Of a stretch of 64,000 bases of DNA, positions 38,753 through 47,819 are shown in pieces. The stretch spans positions 124,001-188,000 of the forward strand of contig NZ_PIOC01000027.1 of NCBI RefSeq assembly GCF_003369575.1, in the 5' to 3' direction. The notes beneath the pieces were generated by a model. That model did not search any database, was not told the origin of the DNA, and worked only from the letters and a program-made list of their open reading frames with translations. The number at the start of each line of letters is the position of its first letter. The first letter of the stretch is position 1. The DNA is from Oceanobacillus arenosus (GTDB lineage: Bacteria > Bacillota > Bacilli > Bacillales > Amphibacillaceae). The position numbers and the translations under genes were made by a program.

Positions 38753-39883
38753 CTAGCGCATTCCTTTAACAAGTATCTCGGCTACTTCTGGGCGTGTAAA
38801 TTGTGGAGGAGGGCATTCGCCATTCCGCAGCAATTCACGAACCTTAGTACCGCTAAGGATAAATCGTTCATTATTTGTATGTGGACACGTCTTCATCGAA
38901 GTCATTTGATCACATTTTTTACAATAAAAACTGTGTTCGAATTTGAAGATGTGCATACCTAATTCCTCTTCATACTGACTGATTAGTTCTTGCGCTTCAT
39001 ATGTGCCATAATAATCGCCAACTCCTGCATGATCACGCCCCACAATAAAATGTGTGCATCCATAATTTTTACGAACAATCGCGTGTAAAATAGCTTCACG
39101 GGGTCCAGCATAACGCATTGCTGCTGGATAGATTGCAAGCCTGACACAACCTTCGGGGTAGTAATGCTTTAATAGCACTTGATAGCTTTCCATTCGAATC
39201 TCCGCTGGAATATCATCTTTTTTGGTTTCCCCAACCAACGGATGAAGAAGCAAACCATCGACACTCTCTAAGGCCAGTTTTTGAATATATTCATGAGCGC
39301 GATGTACAGGATTACGAGTTTGGAATCCAACAATAGTCTGCCATCCAAGTTCAGAGAACATCGCCCGGGTTTCCCTAGGGGTCATATAGAAATTCTCAAA
39401 CGCTTGATGGCTTGGTCGGTTCACCATGACAATCGGACCAGCTAAATATACCTCACCACTCTCTACCAAACGCTTAACACCCGGGTGCTTTTCATCCGTC
39501 GTACCATAAACATATTGTGCCTCCATTTTCTTATCGGGCGTATACTTTTCTTCTAGAGTTAATACACCATAAGTTATGCCATCTTCGCCTTTTAGAGCGA
39601 CCCTATCTCTAATGTCTAATAGATCTGCCTCTTCTTTAGAAACCTGAAGAGTAATCGGGATACTCCATATTGTGCCATCAGAAAGACGCAAATTCTTAAC
39701 AACACTTTGAAAGTCTTTCTCACTCATGAACCCTCTAAGGGGACTAAATCCACCAATACCAATTAATTCAATGTCAGATATTGTCCATTTGGACACCGTC
39801 AATTCTTTATTAGTATCATCGGTATCACTTTCACTTTTCATTCTAATTTGCAGTATTCCCCCATGGGGTTTAATATTTGTCAC
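38753..39883 (-). CDS. sat: Sulfate adenylyltransferase
   Basis: ATP sulfurylase makes adenosine 5'-phosphosulfate from sulfate and ATP. Visible motifs are [15 protein letters not shown] (HxxH site), [12 protein letters not shown], and a C-terminal zinc-type cluster [17 protein letters not shown]. The start is taken as the GTG eight bases after GGAGG (376 aa); the longer frame from a TTG would bury the ribosome site. First gene of the operon. CATAGTTTA (39951-39959) lies about 70 bases upstream on the coding strand, but no AC stands at the right spacing. Confidence 0.94.
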   Translation of the reverse strand: MTNIKPHGGILQIRMKSESDTDDTNKELTVSKWTISDIELIGIGGFSPLRGFMSEKDFQSVVKNLRLSDGTIWSIPITLQVSKEEADLLDIRDRVALKGEDGITYGVLTLEEKYTPDKKMEAQYVYGTTDEKHPGVKRLVESGEVYLAGPIVMVNRPSHQAFENFYMTPRETRAMFSELGWQTIVGFQTRNPVHRAHEYIQKLALESVDGLLLHPLVGETKKDDIPAEIRMESYQVLLKHYYPEGCVRLAIYPAAMRYAGPREAILHAIVRKNYGCTHFIVGRDHAGVGDYYGTYEAQELISQYEEELGMHIFKFEHSFYCKKCDQMTSMKTCPHTNNERFILSGTKVRELLRNGECPPPQFTRPEVAEILVKGMR

Positions 39884-40028
39884 CAAACTTTCCTCCAATA
39901 CCTTTTCAATTTGTAATAATAAGTGACCAACTCTTTTAACTAACTGTTAGTAAACTATGCGAGCATGCTGCAATTTGAATAAAGAAAATAACTATTTTAA
40001 GAAATTTAGACAATCGCCATCAAGAAAA

Positions 40029-40064
40029 TAAAACACCCCGAGAACGGTTCCAAAGGGTGTTTTG
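40029..40064 (-). terminator. Terminator of the sulfotransferase operon
   Basis: AAAACACCC and GGGTGTTTT form a 9-bp stem, with A and T runs either side, directly downstream of the sulfotransferase at 40111 and before sat. Confidence 0.8.
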
Positions 40065-40110
40065 GTATTTAATAAATTGATGCTATCGTTTTTCACAAAA
40101 CTTATAACCG

Positions 40111-40752
40111 TTAAAATTCATAGCCAAGTAAATCAATTTCCTTTTTAAAATATTGTCGAACCAATTCTTTCTGATCCTTATTATAGTGTGTTCGATAATG
40201 TTGCCTGTCTTTACGAAAGTTTCCTTTTGCTTTTGGCAACCAACCATCAAAGGGAAGACCAATTTTCTGACAAACTTTTGATAAGTCTTCATCTAAATTT
40301 TCATATTTTCCTAGAAAATCAACCACTACGTTATTTTTAATGGTATAGATCGGATAATTATAAGCATCCTTAAATTTGTTCAAATTCAGGTACTTGTCAA
40401 AGCTGATATCCGACGTAGATTTCCCGGATTTAAAGTAATAATGTGAAATAACTTTATCCCAAGGATTACGGTCGAAGCTGAACTTATAATAGGAACTCCA
40501 AATATCTTTGCCTATAGTATTTGCAATCTTTTTTGCTCCGTAATGATTAAAAAATTTGGGCTTTTTATTATTTTCATCCATGTAGTTTTGCGGTTTGATA
40601 CCGAAACGTGCTCTTATTTCCTCATCTTCTGGCGCGATTGGAGTAATGATGTCATCTTCACCGCAATATCTTGACAACGAGATTTCGATACTTGTTCCGG
40701 CCGTTTTTTTTGACTTCAAAAAAATAAATTTATATTTATGAGAAATAATCAT
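40111..40752 (-). CDS. Sulfotransferase, Sulfotransfer_2-like
   Basis: 213 aa. The PAPS 5'-phosphosulfate loop reads KSKKTAGTSIE near residue 13, and SFDRNPWDKVISHYYF near 95 supplies the 3'-phosphate site. This arrangement is that of the carbohydrate (chondroitin/heparan-type) sulfotransferases, unlike the GxxRSGTT loop of its two neighbours. I start at the ATG eight bases after GGGAG. Last gene of a five-gene minus-strand unit; the upstream gene ends 16 bp away. It probably adds sulfate to a glycan in the cytoplasm; no membrane anchor is present. Confidence 0.85.
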   Translation of the reverse strand: MIISHKYKFIFLKSKKTAGTSIEISLSRYCGEDDIITPIAPEDEEIRARFGIKPQNYMDENNKKPKFFNHYGAKKIANTIGKDIWSSYYKFSFDRNPWDKVISHYYFKSGKSTSDISFDKYLNLNKFKDAYNYPIYTIKNNVVVDFLGKYENLDEDLSKVCQKIGLPFDGWLPKAKGNFRKDRQHYRTHYNKDQKELVRQYFKKEIDLLGYEF

Positions 40753-40768
40753 TATCCCCACTCCCACC

Positions 40769-41692
40769 TTACATCTTTTTATTTCTTACATATCCATTTA
40801 GTATCTGTTTCTTATATTGCATATATAATGCTTTGCCAGGGATGATATTGTCTAAGTTCGCGCCCTGCTGCAAAACAAAATGGTGCAGTGATTGTAATTC
40901 TGCATCTGTCAATCGTTCATGCCATAAGCTGTTGCGGTTACTATCAATTTTTTGAATAAGTTTTTCAGGTACATATTTTGGCAGATCCAAAAATTGAAAA
41001 CATTGATCAATAATCTCTCCAGGGTTATCAATAAGTTCTTCTTCTTTTATAATTAAAAAACGATTTTGCTCTTGGTTGGCTAAAAACCTCGAAACTGCTT
41101 TGTTGTTTTCATACCAGTATTCGGCTAGATATCTTACATCTCCCCCAGGGAAAAAGCGAGTATTATCGACATCATCGGGTGGACACTTTTCCGGATGATA
41201 TATCCAGCATCGTGTAGCATCATCATTTTCTTGTATCGGCCAATAATGTGAATTATCATCAAATAATTTTTTCATACTTGCCACGACATTTGGAAGGTCT
41301 CGATAGATCCATATAAATCGGGCATCAGGAAATAAGCCATTAACGAATGCCATCTTATTGCAAAAATGTGGATTTTTATTTAAAAAAGTGCCATCTTCGT
41401 TCTTTTTCTTTTTTTTAATGACTTCATCCATCCGTTTATGAAACGCCTGTGTTAATTGTTCTAACTGACCTGGCTTAATATCATTCTCATCTAAACATGG
41501 ACAAGATGTGTCACCTGTTTTTGGAGAAGACATGGGGACATTTCCTTCAGTTGACCAAATATCTTTGAGTTCAAATCCACAATGAATAATCCCTGGATGT
41601 TCACCAAGGAGCTTTGACAACAAGGTTGTACCGCTTCTCATACAACCAACAACAAATATTGGCTTTTTGAGACGATCTTTTTTTTCAATCAT
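40769..41692 (-). CDS. Sulfotransferase, Sulfotransfer_3-like
   Basis: 307 aa. The PAPS loop FVVGCMRSGTTLLSKLLGEH is at residues 12-31, and RFIWIYRDLPNVVASM near 125 carries the 3'-phosphate arginine. A run of lysines (about 92-97) and a CPCLDE insertion are unusual details. GGAGG stands eight bases before the ATG. Second sulfotransferase in the operon. Confidence 0.88.
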   Translation of the reverse strand: MIEKKDRLKKPIFVVGCMRSGTTLLSKLLGEHPGIIHCGFELKDIWSTEGNVPMSSPKTGDTSCPCLDENDIKPGQLEQLTQAFHKRMDEVIKKKKKNEDGTFLNKNPHFCNKMAFVNGLFPDARFIWIYRDLPNVVASMKKLFDDNSHYWPIQENDDATRCWIYHPEKCPPDDVDNTRFFPGGDVRYLAEYWYENNKAVSRFLANQEQNRFLIIKEEELIDNPGEIIDQCFQFLDLPKYVPEKLIQKIDSNRNSLWHERLTDAELQSLHHFVLQQGANLDNIIPGKALYMQYKKQILNGYVRNKKM

Positions 41693-41728
41693 CTATTCTT
41701 CCTCCCATTTGTTTTAATGGTTGTCATA

Positions 41729-42679
41729 CTAATAAGGAACAATGGCATACGGATTACCAATAGGCAGTTTTATAAATCGACTAATTTTCTTGTCAAAATC
41801 ATATAAGTGAACACCGCCATCGACAGAAACATTCGAAAATTTGTGATTTTTATCCTGCAAGTGCTTCATTTTGCTTTGACCGACAACCAAAATATTATTA
41901 TCAAAATGCAACCCCCGGGTAAACCCAGTAAATTGCGCCACGACTTGGCTCTGATTCAAACCAATATCAAACTTTGAAACATTTAAATTTAAGGAATCGC
42001 AATAATAGAGATTATCACCATTCATTGATATACTATGAGGAGCCGTTAAATTGTCAATAATGATTCCTTTCGGCTTAAAATCATGACGGTCGAATGCTAC
42101 AATAGCTCCGTCCCATTGTTCTGGTAACTTATCCTTCCATCCACCTGATACCGAAAACATCGAAAGTAGGATGCTATCTTCTATGACGAGAACATCATTG
42201 ATATGATGCACATCATTTTCAGGTGTTGACAATATAAATTCAGCCTGTTTTTGCAACGTTTGTTCTTCATAAACAATCACCTTGTTTTGCTGCGATACGA
42301 CGATATAGATCAAACCATCATTTGACACCTTAATGCCGTGTAATCCACTTATGGATTTGTCATGAACCTCTACGACCCTTTTTATATTTAAGTGTTCATC
42401 GAAAATAATTAATTCATTGGGTTGTTTTAAAGCCATAAACTGATTTTTATATTTTATTAAGCCTGCAAATATGCCCTCGTATTTTCTTTGGAAACTGTTT
42501 TTATTTGGATTAAAAGTGTATAATCCACCATGGCCGCGTCCGACACTTACAAGTAAATCCCTATTATAATCCGATACCGTAGTTACTTGGCTTTTGGCAG
42601 GTTGTTCCAGGCGTTCATAGTTGAACTCTGTTTTTGATAACGATTGCATGATATCTTGATCAATAATCTTTTTCTCCAT
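41729..42679 (-). CDS. DUF4915/TIGR03032-like beta-propeller protein
   Basis: 316 aa of regularly spaced beta-strand repeats, with LTAPHSISMNGDNLYYCDSL and QFTGFTRGLHFDNNILVVGQ near 215-265, which resemble the PHSPRW and GLAF...VVGLSK blocks of DUF4915/TIGR03032. That family often sits with sulfotransferases and glycan genes and has no known activity. No signal peptide. The start is the ATG eight bases after AAGGAG. Between the fusion enzyme and the second sulfotransferase. Confidence 0.65.
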   Translation of the reverse strand: MEKKIIDQDIMQSLSKTEFNYERLEQPAKSQVTTVSDYNRDLLVSVGRGHGGLYTFNPNKNSFQRKYEGIFAGLIKYKNQFMALKQPNELIIFDEHLNIKRVVEVHDKSISGLHGIKVSNDGLIYIVVSQQNKVIVYEEQTLQKQAEFILSTPENDVHHINDVLVIEDSILLSMFSVSGGWKDKLPEQWDGAIVAFDRHDFKPKGIIIDNLTAPHSISMNGDNLYYCDSLNLNVSKFDIGLNQSQVVAQFTGFTRGLHFDNNILVVGQSKMKHLQDKNHKFSNVSVDGGVHLYDFDKKISRFIKLPIGNPYAIVPY

Positions 42680-42714
42680 AGGCGCTTCTCCTTTCATTAA
42701 CTTATATTGGATGC

Positions 42715-44319
42715 TTAATAGTCTTTGCGATAATCCCGTAAACGGTTATTAAATGCCTGTATTCGGTTCGCCATTAGTAAATTTGGATTATTTTTTCTTA
42801 TTTTTAAATAGTTATCATCCGTTATTGAATTACGATAATGAATAATAATAGGGTCGTATTCTTTCTCACTCATTGGACAATTCATTTGATTTGTAAGCTG
42901 TTTATATGGAATTGGATTTTTAACATAAGCCAGAGTTAAGGAAGCCTGCTCACAAAAAAAGTGAGATTTCTTCAGTAGTTTGAGTTTACCGGTTAAATCC
43001 TCCGTGTAATTCTTCCATACAGAGAAAAACGTTTTCAGGATAGACTGAGGAAAAATTAAAACGCCAGTATTACAATACCAAACCGTTTTTTGATTATTTT
43101 TAGACGTTCGATAGTCGCGATTTGGAATTGGGAGACCATAGTGTTTAAATAAATCTTTGAATATGTCATGAGGTACGCTGAGTCCATTTGCAATTTTTGC
43201 TTGAAAATGATCCCCATCAATATATGGCGTCGGGTCCTGAACAACCACCGTATCGCAATCCAAAAACATGATAGTATCATATGAAACCATTTCTGCGCAT
43301 TCAAACAATCTCAGCTTATTGGATGGTGGATGGGCCAGACTAAATCGTTTAACGATCCGCACAAATGCTCCCCACTTTTTTAGCTCATCTACAAATGAGG
43401 GATCCGCCTCATCCACAATACAGACAATAATGTTGACACCTGCTACCCCACCGCCAAACCAACGAATCGATTGAACCAATCGCAATGTTCTCTCTTGAAA
43501 TTTTGAATTGTTTTCAGTAACGCACCCGATCACCAATCGGCCAGCATTTGGTACTAGCCCTCTAAGAGTTTCTTTTGAATAATTGGTTTCAATGTTAAGT
43601 CCTGCCTTAGATAGCTCATTATGATGTGTAGAAAGAAAATCTTCCTTTTCATCTTTTGTGAATAGTGATAGATCTTTTTTACTAATGAACCCAATGTGTT
43701 CGTGGTCTGATTTAGCAAAAATAAAATCGTGTTGGAGACATGTCCTGAGAAGGGTCCCTTTCGTTTGTTTATGACAATGCATTCCCATGGTTGCATAGCT
43801 GTCATCAGTTTGGTCCGATTCATTTGGATTTTCCACAAATCGTGAACTTAATGTAATAAATCCCCCCGGGCGCAGCGCACTTTTAACTTTTTCCCAAATG
43901 GTCTCCATTTCAAATACTGGAATGTATTCAATCAGATCATTCATCACAATGACGTCATAGGAATTCTCTTCCCGTAAATCTTTCGCTTCCATGATCTCTA
44001 ATTTTACTCTTGGGTCTGCGTATCTCTCCTGTGCAATTCTATAAGCCGATTTGCTAAAATCAATACCGTTATAGCCCTTACTGTTTTCCTTTAAAAAAAA
44101 AGGAATTAACTCACCTCTGCCAAAGCCGATCTCTAAAACATCTTTCCCGTCTAGATTACCTGTAAATGACTTTATAAAATGAAACATATCAATAAATCGT
44201 TGGTGAACATCATTATTATTGAATTCGCTGTACCCTGACAAGCCATAATGTCGGTGTGTTTCAACATCTTCCCCCCCTAGGAAATAAGCTTCCGAATATT
44301 TTAGAGTAAAGTCGCCCAT
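42715..44319 (-). CDS. Methyltransferase-glycosyltransferase fusion protein, copy 1
   Basis: 534 aa in two parts. Residues about 40-200 are a class I SAM methyltransferase: DVLEIGFGRGELIPFF (60-75, SAM loop), an acidic residue in YNGIDFSKSAY, and YDVIVMNDLIEYIP near 120. Residues about 255-530 look like a GT-A-type glycosyltransferase: RLVIGCVTENNSKF, the metal-binding IMFLDCDTVVVQDP near 350, WYCNTGVLIFPQ near 405 and FFCEQASLTLAY near 455. The likely job is transferring a sugar and O-methylating the glycan. A paralogue lies at 50887. The ribosome site is GGGAGAG. Confidence 0.8.
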   Translation of the reverse strand: MGDFTLKYSEAYFLGGEDVETHRHYGLSGYSEFNNNDVHQRFIDMFHFIKSFTGNLDGKDVLEIGFGRGELIPFFLKENSKGYNGIDFSKSAYRIAQERYADPRVKLEIMEAKDLREENSYDVIVMNDLIEYIPVFEMETIWEKVKSALRPGGFITLSSRFVENPNESDQTDDSYATMGMHCHKQTKGTLLRTCLQHDFIFAKSDHEHIGFISKKDLSLFTKDEKEDFLSTHHNELSKAGLNIETNYSKETLRGLVPNAGRLVIGCVTENNSKFQERTLRLVQSIRWFGGGVAGVNIIVCIVDEADPSFVDELKKWGAFVRIVKRFSLAHPPSNKLRLFECAEMVSYDTIMFLDCDTVVVQDPTPYIDGDHFQAKIANGLSVPHDIFKDLFKHYGLPIPNRDYRTSKNNQKTVWYCNTGVLIFPQSILKTFFSVWKNYTEDLTGKLKLLKKSHFFCEQASLTLAYVKNPIPYKQLTNQMNCPMSEKEYDPIIIHYRNSITDDNYLKIRKNNPNLLMANRIQAFNNRLRDYRKDY

Positions 44320-44346
44320 AATCTCTCTCCCTTCCGTTTTAATAGC

Positions 44347-45174
44347 TTAATAATCATCCAAGGAATATAGTTTTAATGCATGTGGGGCATAGCGTTCAAG
44401 CTGATCTCGAATGTCCTCCACCAACTCTAATTGATAATGCTTGTTTTTGTTACTATCAGTGATATCAATTTCTTTTTCGTAGCGCTTATTTGTCAAATCC
44501 TCAAAAACGGTTGGATGCTCCAAGATTGTTTCATATTTTAAAAGGGTTATATTATCGGCTAATGATAAATAGCGTTCACAAAAAAGATCATATATCTTTA
44601 CTTGCTTCACAAGTAAAGGATCAGTGCTGTCCGAATTTTTTTTGATTTCTGGCCAAAAACGTTCCGCTCCGGGTAACCTGCCTTTGCTTATCGGAAAATT
44701 GACCTTTTGCCAAGATAATATGGTTGGAATGGGGTGTCTAATGGTGGCTAAAACTGAAAAAAAATTGTTTTCGACAAGATGAGGCAAAATACTTGTATAA
44801 TGAGCATTGTGCTTCATACCTAACAGAAAATCTTTGTTATCAACATGAAGAATAAATTGATTGGCGTGCTTACTTTTTGACACTTTACCATTCTTGTCAT
44901 AATTAATATAGTTTGTTAAAGGTAACCCATCATCATGTCGTCGATCGTCAATTAGCTCTTGATTTGTTATTCTTCCCCTTGTCTTCACAAAATCTTTTTC
45001 AATTTGTTGAACCAACTCGTTAACATTACTTGTCTCCTTAAACAGTCGTGCTTGCCAAGCTGGCTCACTCAAACAGACACTGTTCGATAAGCCATCAATA
45101 AGCGCTGTTGTCAATGTTGTGCCGCTTCTCGGTATACCCGTAACAATTAAATTTTTATTGTTGATTTTATCCAT
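44347..45174 (-). CDS. Sulfotransferase, third type
   Basis: 275 aa. The PAPS loop VTGIPRSGTTLTTALIDGLS lies at residues 11-30, and LATIRHPIPTILSW near 142 gives the 3'-phosphate site. It differs clearly from the other two sulfotransferases in the operon. First gene of the unit, with AAAGGTGA before the ATG. CATAGGATA at 45247-45255 is a perfect sigma-K -10, but AC is not found at the usual distance. Confidence 0.85.
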   Translation of the reverse strand: MDKINNKNLIVTGIPRSGTTLTTALIDGLSNSVCLSEPAWQARLFKETSNVNELVQQIEKDFVKTRGRITNQELIDDRRHDDGLPLTNYINYDKNGKVSKSKHANQFILHVDNKDFLLGMKHNAHYTSILPHLVENNFFSVLATIRHPIPTILSWQKVNFPISKGRLPGAERFWPEIKKNSDSTDPLLVKQVKIYDLFCERYLSLADNITLLKYETILEHPTVFEDLTNKRYEKEIDITDSNKNKHYQLELVEDIRDQLERYAPHALKLYSLDDY

Positions 45175-45382
45175 TTCATCACCTTTCTTCTTATAGATGC
45201 GGCTTTCTAATCGCTTAAAAAATTCAGGCTGTTTCTTGACTATTATTATCCTATGCCAACCCTCTTCTTTTTAACCTACATTTATAAGAACTAACTTCTG
45301 AAATTCGATGGTGGGCCTTCATTCCTGGGGAGAATGTATGCAGTGGAGAGATTCATCGGTTTCGTAATGTTATCAGCTATCG

Positions 45383-46255
45383 CTAACGACTTTTTGTGAT
45401 GACTTCCTCGAGAAATTGAAGGACATCCTTTTTTAGATCGTCTCTCTCAATTGCAAATTCGATAATGGTTTTAAGATAGCCTAACTTTTCACCTATATCA
45501 TAGCTTTTCCCTTCAAAAGTCTGAGCATAGACATTCTCATAATCAAGTAGTGTTGCAAGGGCATCCGTTAGCTGAATTTCATTACCGACCCCCGGCTTCT
45601 GTTTCTCTAATAAGTCAAAAACTCTTGGCGTAAGGACATACCTACCAAATATGGCTAAATTTGATGGTTCCTCTCCAATTTCTGGCTTCTCTACCAAATT
45701 ACAAACCCTTTGAAGTGGTTCGTTCCCCTTTATTACATCCACAATTCCATAACGACTTACTTCGGATTTATTAACAGGTTTAACCCCGATGATTGATGAT
45801 TGGTGTTCTTCAAACAAATGGATCATTTCTTTTAAACATGATTTGTTATCTTTGACAAGTGTGTCTCCTAATAAAACGGCAAACGGTTCGTTGCCAATAA
45901 AACTTCTTGCACACCAAATCGCATGTCCCAAACCCTTCGGCACACCTTGACGAGTATAATGAATGTTCGCTAAACGTGTAATGTCTTGCAGTTCCTCTAA
46001 AATGGTTATTTTTCCCTTGTTTTTTAATATTTCCTCTAATAAATAGGACGTATCAAAGTGATCTTCAATTGCTTTCTTTTCTTTTCCAGTAACGATAATA
46101 ATATCTTTAATTCCTGCTGCAACTGCTTCTTCAACAATATATTGGATTGTTGGCTTATCAATAATAGGCAACATTTCTTTCGGCATTGCCTTCGTAGACG
46201 GCAAAAGCCTAGTGCCTAGACCCGCTGCAGGAATAACTGCTTTTGTTACTTTCAC
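45383..46255 (-). CDS. gtaB: UTP--glucose-1-phosphate uridylyltransferase
   Basis: 290 aa GalU/GtaB enzyme making UDP-glucose from UTP and glucose 1-phosphate. Motifs are IPAAGLGTRLLPSTKAMPKE at the nucleotide loop, PIIDKPTIQYIVEEAV, GLGHAIWCARSF and VEKPEIGEEPSN. The start is the GTG nine bases after AAAGGAGG; the longer frame includes that site. It is preceded by one of the best sigma-K-like promoters in the window, which suggests a sporulation-specific copy in addition to a housekeeping gtaB elsewhere. Confidence 0.93.
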   Translation of the reverse strand: MKVTKAVIPAAGLGTRLLPSTKAMPKEMLPIIDKPTIQYIVEEAVAAGIKDIIIVTGKEKKAIEDHFDTSYLLEEILKNKGKITILEELQDITRLANIHYTRQGVPKGLGHAIWCARSFIGNEPFAVLLGDTLVKDNKSCLKEMIHLFEEHQSSIIGVKPVNKSEVSRYGIVDVIKGNEPLQRVCNLVEKPEIGEEPSNLAIFGRYVLTPRVFDLLEKQKPGVGNEIQLTDALATLLDYENVYAQTFEGKSYDIGEKLGYLKTIIEFAIERDDLKKDVLQFLEEVITKSR

Positions 46256-46305
46256 TACAATTCTCCTCCTTTCTTTCAATTGTTCTATCAAATCTTGCAT
46301 AATTT

Positions 46306-46332
46306 TAATCTATGGATGTACAATTTATTTGT
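46306..46332 (-). promoter_or_regulatory. Candidate sigma-K promoter for gtaB
   Basis: On the minus strand AC, 16 bases, CATAGATTA: an exact fit to AC-N16-CATAnnnTA, about 50 bases before the GTG start. Confidence 0.55.
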
Positions 46333-46369
46333 CACGGCATATCCATTACAATCCTTAATAATTTATTCC

Positions 46370-46408
46370 CAATTAAATAACACTGATAGGACTATGCCTA
46401 TCAGGGTT
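46370..46408 (-). terminator. Terminator of the GT-D gene
   Basis: CTGATAGG and CCTATCAG form an 8-bp stem with a 6-base loop; on the minus strand a T-rich stretch (GTTATTTAATT) follows. Confidence 0.6.
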
Positions 46409-46446
46409 AACAAGTTCTATTTTCATCACTTATATTTATATTAAGA

Positions 46447-47211
46447 TCAAGGTAGTAAATCAATGTTTGCTCTTTTAGAAGAATGAGTTAATCCAGCCTT
46501 TTCTTTTACCATAAACATTAACGACTTTCCGAAATCAATGCCAATCTTACCTGTCACCTCAGCAACTTTCTGTGCAAGGATTACTGAATTGACACCGCAA
46601 GAAATCAGCGCAATATCAAAGTTTTCCTTATTTAACTTAATTGTTTCTAATGTCTGCGCCATTTCATCATAGTGACTAAAAGGTATTTTCATACAGATAT
46701 TTAGTTTATAAGGCTTTTCTTTTAATAGGTGAGCCGCTTGTTCTGACCACTGACCGATAATCATGATCTTCTTGTTTCTTAACGCCTTCCAAAAAGTCTT
46801 CTTTTGAGCAAAAACCCTGTTTACAAAAGTATGACATACCGACTGAGGATCAATTTGAAAATGATTAAATACTTGATCGGTTAACTCACGTTTTAATCGA
46901 TCTTCAGTCAGAATGGGATCATTATTGTAGAAAGGTATGCCAACGATGTCGGCGGCCTTTATAGCATCCACCATTTGATCTCTTAAGGTTAGATTTGGGA
47001 GGGTAACCCCTTTCAATCTCCTGTCTTGATTTGCTCGCTGTGCCCACCGTTCATTTAAAACGCTATTGATTGTCATAACGGAATCTTGGGCTAAAACAAT
47101 ATTCTCGCCATCACCCACACGTACGAGAGAAAATGGATTCCTCTCTTCAATTGAATTGATTAACTTTTCCAAAACCTGATCTACTGTTAGAAGTTGATCA
47201 TCAGGGATCAT
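46447..47211 (-). CDS. GT-D fold glycosyltransferase-like protein
   Basis: 254 aa. PFSLVRVGDGENIVLAQ near residue 22 is the signature loop of the GT-D (DUF1792-like) glycosyltransferases, and IMIIGQWSEQAAHLL plus FDIALISCGVNSVILAQ follow as the second nucleotide-fold half. GT-D enzymes extend glycans on Gram-positive surface proteins. The start is the ATG eight bases after AAAGGAG. CATATCATA (47253-47261) upstream is a possible sigma-K -10. It diverges from the 104-aa gene. Confidence 0.78.
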   Translation of the reverse strand: MIPDDQLLTVDQVLEKLINSIEERNPFSLVRVGDGENIVLAQDSVMTINSVLNERWAQRANQDRRLKGVTLPNLTLRDQMVDAIKAADIVGIPFYNNDPILTEDRLKRELTDQVFNHFQIDPQSVCHTFVNRVFAQKKTFWKALRNKKIMIIGQWSEQAAHLLKEKPYKLNICMKIPFSHYDEMAQTLETIKLNKENFDIALISCGVNSVILAQKVAEVTGKIGIDFGKSLMFMVKEKAGLTHSSKRANIDLLP

Positions 47212-47354
47212 ATAGGGAACTCCTTTGAATGCAAATTTTCTATTAATTATAATATGATATGCCCTCATTTAACGCATTGACATCAAAATAGGCCTAAATT
47301 CAAACTGGATTAGATTAATTAATCGTTCATAATACTACCGGAACTTTTGTCCAA

Positions 47355-47381
47355 ACTCTTACCTCTCTTCGACATAATCTA
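47355..47381 (+). promoter_or_regulatory. Candidate sigma-K promoter for the 104-aa/coat gene pair
   Basis: AC, 16 bases, CATAATCTA: an exact fit to AC-N16-CATAnnnTA, 63 bases before the ATG of the 104-aa gene. Confidence 0.55.
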
Positions 47382-47443
47382 AAAATGAGAGGATAACTCT
47401 TAAATAAATAACAATAAAATGAATGAAAGGAGTTAGTATAACA

Positions 47444-47758
47444 ATGGGAAAAATGAATATGTGTTTCGTCGAAATAAACGCTTTAGCCGAAACAATCACT
47501 GCTAATAATCCCAAAATTCGTATTAATGGGACGGAAAACGATTTGGATAATCTCCCGAAAATTGTTTTCGCAGCAAATGTATCAAAAAACTCGGCTGGTT
47601 TTATCCCGCTTATCATTGAAGTACTTGTTGGAAACGCCGTTCAAGCGAGAATTGACATCCAACTGCCATGTCCTGTAACAATCCCGCAGTTAGTTCTATT
47701 TACGGTCCCTGGGCAAGGACTTGGAACAGTCACCTTAGATATTAACATTACGTCCTAA
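47444..47758 (+). CDS. 104-aa protein of unknown function, candidate spore surface protein
   Basis: The ATG follows GAAAGGAG by 11 bases. Apart from the first 35 residues the protein is hydrophobic and beta-like, with alternating V/I/L (FIPLIIEVLVGNAVQARIDI, then VTIPQLVLFTVPGQGLGTVT), no Lys or Arg cluster and no membrane helix or signal peptide. Such a composition suits a self-assembling structural protein. I recognise no family. The placement, with a sigma-K-like promoter in front and a coat-type gene behind the terminator, makes a spore surface role plausible but unproven. Confidence 0.65.
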   Translation: MGKMNMCFVEINALAETITANNPKIRINGTENDLDNLPKIVFAANVSKNSAGFIPLIIEVLVGNAVQARIDIQLPCPVTIPQLVLFTVPGQGLGTVTLDINITS

Positions 47759-47770
47759 CAAGAAATTCTA

Positions 47771-47800
47771 AAAAAGCACCTCTACCTGGGGTGCTTTTTC
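47771..47800 (+). terminator. Terminator between the 104-aa gene and the coat gene
   Basis: AAAAAGCACC and GGTGCTTTTT pair over 10 bp with a short loop. Since the next gene starts 20 bp later without its own obvious promoter, read-through is likely to some degree. Confidence 0.8.
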
Positions 47801-47819
47801 GAAAGGAGAATAAAAAAGT

